Below are positions 59,952 through 64,000 of a stretch of DNA of 64,000 nt, one piece after another (within the stretch, counting starts at the first letter, position 1; each line of letters starts with the position of its first letter). The DNA is taken from the NCBI GenBank assembly GCA_938005265.1, contig CALLOA010000011.1, forward strand, positions 1 through 64,000, read 5' to 3'. The notes under the pieces are model-generated. The model saw only the letters and a program-made list of their open reading frames with translations. It was not told the DNA's origin and made no database searches. Origin of the DNA: an uncultured Granulosicoccaceae bacterium. Lineage in GTDB: Bacteria; Pseudomonadota; Gammaproteobacteria; Granulosicoccales; Granulosicoccaceae. Made by a program: the position numbers and the translations under genes.

Positions 59952-60731
59952 ATGATACATGCAGACTTAAGTGGCAAAACCGTACTCGTCACTGGCGCTG
60001 CATCCGGCATCGGATTCGCCACGGCTGAGCTATTTGCAAAAAACGGGGCGACTGTTGCCATAAACGACTTGCCTGGCAACCCAAGATTGCAACAAGCCGT
60101 TGAGCAATTACAAACACAAGGACTACAGGTAATCGCAGCACCGGGGGACGCCGGAAGTGCCGCAGACGCACGTGCTATGGTCGAGAAGGCCATTGAAGAT
60201 CTGGGTGGCCTGAATTATCTGGTAAACAATGCCGGTACACCCGGCACCAATAAACCGATACCACCAAATGATATGGCATCGCAGGATGAAGCATTCTGGC
60301 AGAAATTATTATCGGTTAATCTGCTAGGCCCCTGGCGCTGTACCGAGGCGGCTGTACCCGCACTTAAAGAACGTGCTGGCGCTATCGTCAATAACGCCTC
60401 CATTGCAGGTATCTTTGGTAACGGCTCCAGCTCCACCTACGCCGCAACCAAAGCTGCTCTGATCAACATGACCAAGGAACATGCCCGCGCATTCGGCCCG
60501 GACATCCGCGTCAATGCAATTGCACCGGGTGTTGTAGAGTCCGACTGGGAATGCCGCTTTGATCGTACAGAGCAAATGTTGGCAAGCATTCCCATGAAAC
60601 GTTCCGGCGTACCTGCAGATTATGCCGAAGCGATATTTTTTCTCTGTGCCGGTGGTGCTTACATCAGCGGCCACACATTAGTCGTTGATGGTGGATTAAC
60701 TGCTGGTCCGTCGGCAAATCACACAGCCTGA
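59952..60731 (+). CDS. Short-chain dehydrogenase/reductase
   Basis: The ATG at 59952 follows an AAAGGACAG site and gives 259 residues; a TTG 21 codons upstream was rejected. Classical SDR motifs are present: TGAASGIG for NAD(P), NNAG, the catalytic Ser in NNASIAGIFGNGSSSTY and Y-A-A-T-K, and the PG segment IAPGVV. The acidic residue after the second strand (NDLPGNPR) favours NAD over NADP. It lies 61 bases before the enolase-superfamily gene, so both may work in an acid-sugar or cyclic-polyol catabolic route. The substrate is unknown. Confidence 0.9.
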   Translation: MIHADLSGKTVLVTGAASGIGFATAELFAKNGATVAINDLPGNPRLQQAVEQLQTQGLQVIAAPGDAGSAADARAMVEKAIEDLGGLNYLVNNAGTPGTNKPIPPNDMASQDEAFWQKLLSVNLLGPWRCTEAAVPALKERAGAIVNNASIAGIFGNGSSSTYAATKAALINMTKEHARAFGPDIRVNAIAPGVVESDWECRFDRTEQMLASIPMKRSGVPADYAEAIFFLCAGGAYISGHTLVVDGGLTAGPSANHTA

Positions 60732-60792
60732 GAAACAACCACTTCGGTGCAAGGCAGGCCAATCGTTTTAATCACAGCAAAGTGACTCGCCC

Positions 60793-61938
60793 ATGACTGT
60801 TGAAGAACCAAGCGACCCCACAAACACCTTGCAGAAGGTTGAGAGTTTCAGCAACGAGTTTGTCGGGTTCGTCAAGATCACCATGGCCGATGGGGCTAGC
60901 GGTTGGGGTCAGGTATCAACCTATCATTCAGACATCACCTGCCAGGTGTTGCATCGGCAAGTTGCTCCCTGGTTAATTGGCCAGGATGTCAGTGATCTTG
61001 ACGACAAACTGGATCTGGTCGCCGAACGTGAGCACAAATTTCCCGGTTCTTACCTGCGGCGTGCCATGGCAGGGCTGGATACCGCAATCTGGGACATGCG
61101 TGGTAAACGGGCCGGCAAAAGTGTTTGCGAGTTACTGGGAGGCACGCCGGGCCCACTGCGGGTGTATGCCTCTTCGATGAAAAGGGATATCACACCTGAA
61201 GATGAAGCAAAGAGGATTCTCAGCCTGATCGACAAGCACGGTTACGATGCATTCAAATTTCGTGTCGGAGCCGAGTGCGGGCGTAACCAAGATGAGTGGC
61301 CGGGTCGAACTGAGGCCATTATCCCGACGATCAGAAAAGCCGTTGGTGATAATTTTGATTTGCTAGTGGATGCCAACAGTTGTTTTGAGCCAGTGCGTGC
61401 GATTGAAGTGGGCAGAATGCTGGAAGACAATCACATTGGCCACTATGAGGAGCCCTGCCCTTATTGGGAGCCGGAGAAAACCCGCCAGGTCAAAGAGGCA
61501 CTATCCATAGACGTTAGCGGTGGTGAACAGGATTGTGATCTTGGCTGGTGGAAACTGCTGCTGCAGATGCACACAGTGGATATTGCGCAACCTGATGTGT
61601 GCTACATCGGTGGCATAAGCCGGAGCTTGCGAGTTGCCGCCATGGCGGCAGAACAGAAAATACCCGTTACGCCACACTGCGCTAACCTTTCCCTGGTTAC
61701 ATTGTTTACAGCACACTTACTCAAAGCATTACCCAATGCCGGCAAATACCTTGAATATTCAATTGAGGCTGCCGACTACTATCCCTGGCAGTATGGTCTG
61801 TATCGCAAAGACCCTTACATCATCAAGGATGGCAAACTGAGCATCGCTGACGAGCCTGGCTGGGGTGTCGAGATCAGCCGGGATTGGTTGGACAAAGCCG
61901 GCTATCAAAAAACCGATGAAGCCTATCCCTGGCCCTAG
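60793..61938 (+). CDS. Enolase-superfamily enzyme (mandelate racemase/muconate lactonizing type)
   Basis: The 381-residue protein has the family's barrel. The N-terminal capping domain ends GLDTAIWDMRGKRAGKSV. The general base region is FKFRVGAECG (K-x-R), and metal ligands are Asp in LLVDANS, Glu in HYEEPCPYWE and Glu in VSGGEQDC. The histidine of the second dyad is in PVTPHCANLS. This combination is typical of acid-sugar dehydratases (for example gluconate, galactonate or rhamnonate type). With the SDR it likely forms a short sugar-acid pathway. No transporter or aldolase gene is adjacent. An intrinsic terminator follows. Confidence 0.88.
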   Translation: MTVEEPSDPTNTLQKVESFSNEFVGFVKITMADGASGWGQVSTYHSDITCQVLHRQVAPWLIGQDVSDLDDKLDLVAEREHKFPGSYLRRAMAGLDTAIWDMRGKRAGKSVCELLGGTPGPLRVYASSMKRDITPEDEAKRILSLIDKHGYDAFKFRVGAECGRNQDEWPGRTEAIIPTIRKAVGDNFDLLVDANSCFEPVRAIEVGRMLEDNHIGHYEEPCPYWEPEKTRQVKEALSIDVSGGEQDCDLGWWKLLLQMHTVDIAQPDVCYIGGISRSLRVAAMAAEQKIPVTPHCANLSLVTLFTAHLLKALPNAGKYLEYSIEAADYYPWQYGLYRKDPYIIKDGKLSIADEPGWGVEISRDWLDKAGYQKTDEAYPWP

Positions 61939-61980
61939 CACTTATAAACAACCCCAATTTTACAGGCCCTGTTTGATTGA

Positions 61981-62005
61981 GCCAGTTTTACTGAAACTGG
62001 CTTTT
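61981..62005 (+). terminator. Intrinsic terminator after the enolase-superfamily gene
   Basis: GCCAGTTT (61981-61988) and AAACTGGC (61994-62001) form a perfect 8-bp stem with loop TACTG, then TTTT. It lies between convergent genes. The short U-tract makes it moderately strong. Confidence 0.8.
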
Positions 62006-62012
62006 AACAAGG

Positions 62013-62058
62013 TGGCCCGTAACTTATGCAGCCCGATGGTCCCTAACTTATGCAACCT
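62013..62058 (-). repeat. 24-bp-period duplication spanning the ppa stop codon
   Basis: The segments 62013-62034 and 62037-62058 match at 18 of 22 positions; the shared core is TAACTTATGCA. The right copy contains the ppa stop (TAA on the minus strand, 62050-62048), and the left copy repeats it 24 bases downstream of the gene end. Confidence 0.8.
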
Positions 62059-62680
62059 GCTTTGCTTTGGCTCGCTCAAGCCCCTGACTGATCAGTTCGC
62101 GCGCATGCTCGGCATCACCCCAGGACTCAATGCGAACCCACTTACCGGGCTCCAGGTCCTTGTAATGCTCAAAAAAGTGCTGAATTTGCTGGCGTGAAAT
62201 TTCCGGCAGATCAGTGTAGTTTTTAACTTCCTCGTAGCGTAACGTTACATCGCAGGAAGGCACGGCAATAATCTTTTCATCGCCACCACCATCATCTTCC
62301 ATCATCAACACACCGATCGGACGGCAATTAATAACCGAACCGGGCATCAGACAACGCGTATTGGCAACCAGCACATCAACCGGATCACCATCATCAGACA
62401 AAGTGTGGGGTACAAAACCGTAGTTACCGGGGTATCGCATCGGTGTATAAAGAAAGCGATCAACAAACAGGGCACCGGAGTATTTATCCAGTTCGTATTT
62501 AATCGGTTCGCCGCCAACAGGCACTTCGATAATGACGTTCACGTCATCGGGTGCATTATGACCGGCAGGAATTCTATCAATGTTCATAGTTAATACGGAT
62601 TGATTCTCTTCATTATCTTCCTGCGGCAATTGCTTTGACGGATTTCCATTTTCCTGAGGGTCTGTTTCTTCAGAAGTCAT
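62048..62680 (-). CDS. ppa: Inorganic pyrophosphatase with acidic N-terminal extension
   Basis: The 210-residue enzyme is a family I pyrophosphatase. The core starts at [20 protein letters not shown] and contains [34 protein letters not shown] and the metal-binding D-x-D-P-x-D motif DGDPVDVLV. The first 31 residues (Glu, Gln, Asn, Pro) are extra compared with typical Ppa. The longer ATG at 62680 has a GTGAGGGA site, whereas the internal ATG at 62587 has none, so the extension is probably translated. It hydrolyses PPi in the cytoplasm. The 3' end shows a stop-spanning duplication. Confidence 0.94.
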   Translation of the reverse strand: MTSEETDPQENGNPSKQLPQEDNEENQSVLTMNIDRIPAGHNAPDDVNVIIEVPVGGEPIKYELDKYSGALFVDRFLYTPMRYPGNYGFVPHTLSDDGDPVDVLVANTRCLMPGSVINCRPIGVLMMEDDGGGDEKIIAVPSCDVTLRYEEVKNYTDLPEISRQQIQHFFEHYKDLEPGKWVRIESWGDAEHARELISQGLERAKAKQVA

Positions 62681-62753
62681 TTAATCCCTCACTTTCTGAA
62701 TTGATTGCAGCAGTATTTGTCTGTTTCATCGCGATAGTCGTGCCAATTTTCAT

Positions 62754-63236
62754 TTACCAGCGCGAAAACGGGTTTCGCGCCAGCTCGGAATTATAATAGG
62801 CGGAAATGCCGGTAACTTCACGGCCCACCCACGCAGGCAGGGAAATGCTCTCATCTGCACGCTGCAGTTCCACCTCAGCGAGCAACAAACCGGCGTTAAG
62901 TCCGCTAAAAACGTCCACTTCCCAGACGTGCTCAGCAACGCAAACTCGATACCTGGTTTTCTCGACAAGCCGCTCGCCACACAGATTGCCCAACATGGTA
63001 TCGGCGTCAGCCAACGGCACTGCATATTCAAATTCGGCCCGCGTTGTGCCATCGTCACTGCCCGGCCCCTTGATTGTCAGGAAGGCATCGGTTGCCGCAA
63101 TTCGCAAGCGCACAACAGTATGACCCGTTGTTGCAATATAACCCTGCACCATACGAACACCCTCACCCGCCTGCTGCAATACCTGCGGCAGTTCCGCGTC
63201 AGGGACCAGGAATTTCCGCTCAATCTCAATAGCCAT
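62754..63236 (-). CDS. CYTH-domain protein
   Basis: The 160-residue protein begins EIERKFLVPDAELP, the E-x-E-R-K signature of CYTH (triphosphate tunnel) enzymes. Alternating charged strands follow: VQGYIATTGHTVVRLRI, FLTIKGPGSDDGTTRAEFEYAVPL, YRVCVAEHVWEVDVFSGL and LLLAEVELQRADE. These form an eight-strand tunnel that binds triphosphates with divalent metal. Members act as inorganic triphosphatases or adenylate cyclases; this short form suggests a triphosphatase. It is ten bases after rarA and 74 bases before ppa, so it may be cotranscribed with both. Confidence 0.9.
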   Translation of the reverse strand: MAIEIERKFLVPDAELPQVLQQAGEGVRMVQGYIATTGHTVVRLRIAATDAFLTIKGPGSDDGTTRAEFEYAVPLADADTMLGNLCGERLVEKTRYRVCVAEHVWEVDVFSGLNAGLLLAEVELQRADESISLPAWVGREVTGISAYYNSELARNPFSRW

Positions 63237-63245
63237 GAAGCTACA

Positions 63246-64000
63246 TTACCCGGGTTTTTTATCTGCATTCACTGGCACCACACCAGCCTCACGGTTTAAC
63301 CCACGTAGTTCAGCTAGCTTTTCGCCGACGCGAATTTCGAGTCCACGTGCAACCGGGTGATAAAACTCGTATTCGCCCAGCTCGTCGGGAAAATAGGTTT
63401 CACCAGCAGCAAAACCGTCGTTTTCATCGTGCGCATAACGATAGCCATCCCCAGCACCCAGCTGCTTCATAAAGTTGGTAGGCGCGTTGCGTATATGCAT
63501 AGGCACACCCAACGAGCCACTTTCACGAGCCACGGCCATCGCTTGCTTGTAGGCTGTATACATCGCATTACTCTTGGGAGCGCAAGCCATAAAAACCACC
63601 GCCTGTGCGATGGCCAATTCCCCTTCGGGACTACCCAGGCGCTCATAACTTTCCCAGCCAAACTGCGCAAGCTGTGCAGCGCGTGGATCAGCAATACCAA
63701 TATCTTCCGTGGCGATCCGCATGACCCTGCGCGCTATATACAAAGGGTCGCAGCCACCATCAATCATGCGGCAAAACCAATAGAGCGCAGCATCCGGATT
63801 AGACCCCCTGACGGATTTGTGCAATGCAGATATCTGGTCATAAAACATGTCCCCGCCTTTATCGAACTGGCGCATCGTATCGCGGGTAACCTCCGCCAAC
63901 ACGGATTCATCAACAACAAGTCGATCATCCACGCGGCGCGCACAATCTACTGCCAGTTCCAGAAACACCAGTGAACGCCTAGCATCGCCATCGGCAATAG
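63246..64000 (-). CDS. rarA: Replication-associated recombination protein A, C-terminal part
   Basis: The frame runs off the right edge; about 251 residues are visible. The first visible part, IADGDARRSLVFLELAVD, is the end of the AAA+ sensor 2/arginine region (A-x-G-D-A-R-R). Then FDKGGDMFYDQISALHKSVRGSNPDAALYWFCRM, DPLYIARRVMRIATEDIGIADP and AVVFMACAPKSNAMYTA belong to the MgsA/WRNIP C-terminal clamp-like domain. RarA acts at stalled replication forks. A GTG at 63968 is not the true start since the family sequence continues upstream. It heads the small minus-strand rarA-CYTH-ppa group. Confidence 0.93.
   Translation of the reverse strand, partial: IADGDARRSLVFLELAVDCARRVDDRLVVDESVLAEVTRDTMRQFDKGGDMFYDQISALHKSVRGSNPDAALYWFCRMIDGGCDPLYIARRVMRIATEDIGIADPRAAQLAQFGWESYERLGSPEGELAIAQAVVFMACAPKSNAMYTAYKQAMAVARESGSLGVPMHIRNAPTNFMKQLGAGDGYRYAHDENDGFAAGETYFPDELGEYEFYHPVARGLEIRVGEKLAELRGLNREAGVVPVNADKKPG

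Overview
The window looks like chromosomal DNA of a free-living, aerobic, probably marine gammaproteobacterium with roughly balanced base composition. The evidence is protein content: a Gram-negative porin, LexA with a proteobacterial layout, a three-subunit membrane-bound formate dehydrogenase with DUF3305/DUF3306 partners, heme A synthase, YebE-type DUF533, and genes for methylated-amine and acid-sugar catabolism. I cannot fix the genus. No tRNA, rRNA, CRISPR array, intact insertion sequence or prophage was recognised.

Layout. 1-4103: cell-surface genes (a lipoprotein cut by the left edge, an SGNH-type O-acyltransferase, a GT61 glycosyltransferase). 4629-14326: a six-gene plus-strand operon for C1/methylated-amine metabolism (MmgE/PrpD, pirin, a non-pyrrolysine MttB-family methyltransferase, two different dimethylglycine-dehydrogenase-like flavoproteins with GcvT domains, a sulfotransferase), mostly with overlapping or abutting genes. 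14573-25747: housekeeping and envelope genes (cytochrome c, DEAD-box helicase, DUF2288, ACC-deaminase-like PLP enzyme, DUF2959 lipoprotein, a secreted five-module beta/gamma-crystallin protein, DUF533, class III CoA-transferase, apt, ctaA). 26211-31943: DUF3047 lipoprotein with a Tat-exported Rieske protein, an NTE-like patatin phospholipase with two cyclic-nucleotide-binding domains, an ankyrin protein overlapping its 3' end, and an unknown protein.

32264-44194 is a formate dehydrogenase locus. The minus-strand cluster holds gamma, beta and alpha subunits, a small Tat protein, a TorD chaperone, a polyferredoxin, DUF3306 and DUF3305. Divergent from it are fdhD and a HTH plus PBP-like regulator. 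The alpha subunit uses cysteine, not selenocysteine. 44495-50906: DUF2853, a large SpoT-type HD protein, endonuclease III, an SRAP peptidase, a DMT transporter and a porin. After a 1-kb gene-poor stretch, 51934-64000 holds a Rieske oxygenase, FosA, lexA with a striking operator, a Panacea-domain candidate antitoxin with a small partner, a cupin, an Ada/AlkA fusion with ogt, queG, an SDR plus enolase-superfamily pair, pyrophosphatase, a CYTH protein and the C-terminal part of rarA.

The most unusual sequence-level signal is a recurrent pattern of short direct tandem duplications at gene 3' ends. In four genes (deaD, ctaA, the formate dehydrogenase gamma subunit, ppa) the duplicated unit includes the stop codon itself, in ctaA four times over. 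Further short duplications lie at or just past the ends of cytochrome c, formate dehydrogenase beta, DUF3306, lexA and the HD gene. The best candidate systems are the MttB/double-flavoprotein operon, the Panacea two-gene module beside lexA, and the secreted crystallin/DUF2959 pair.
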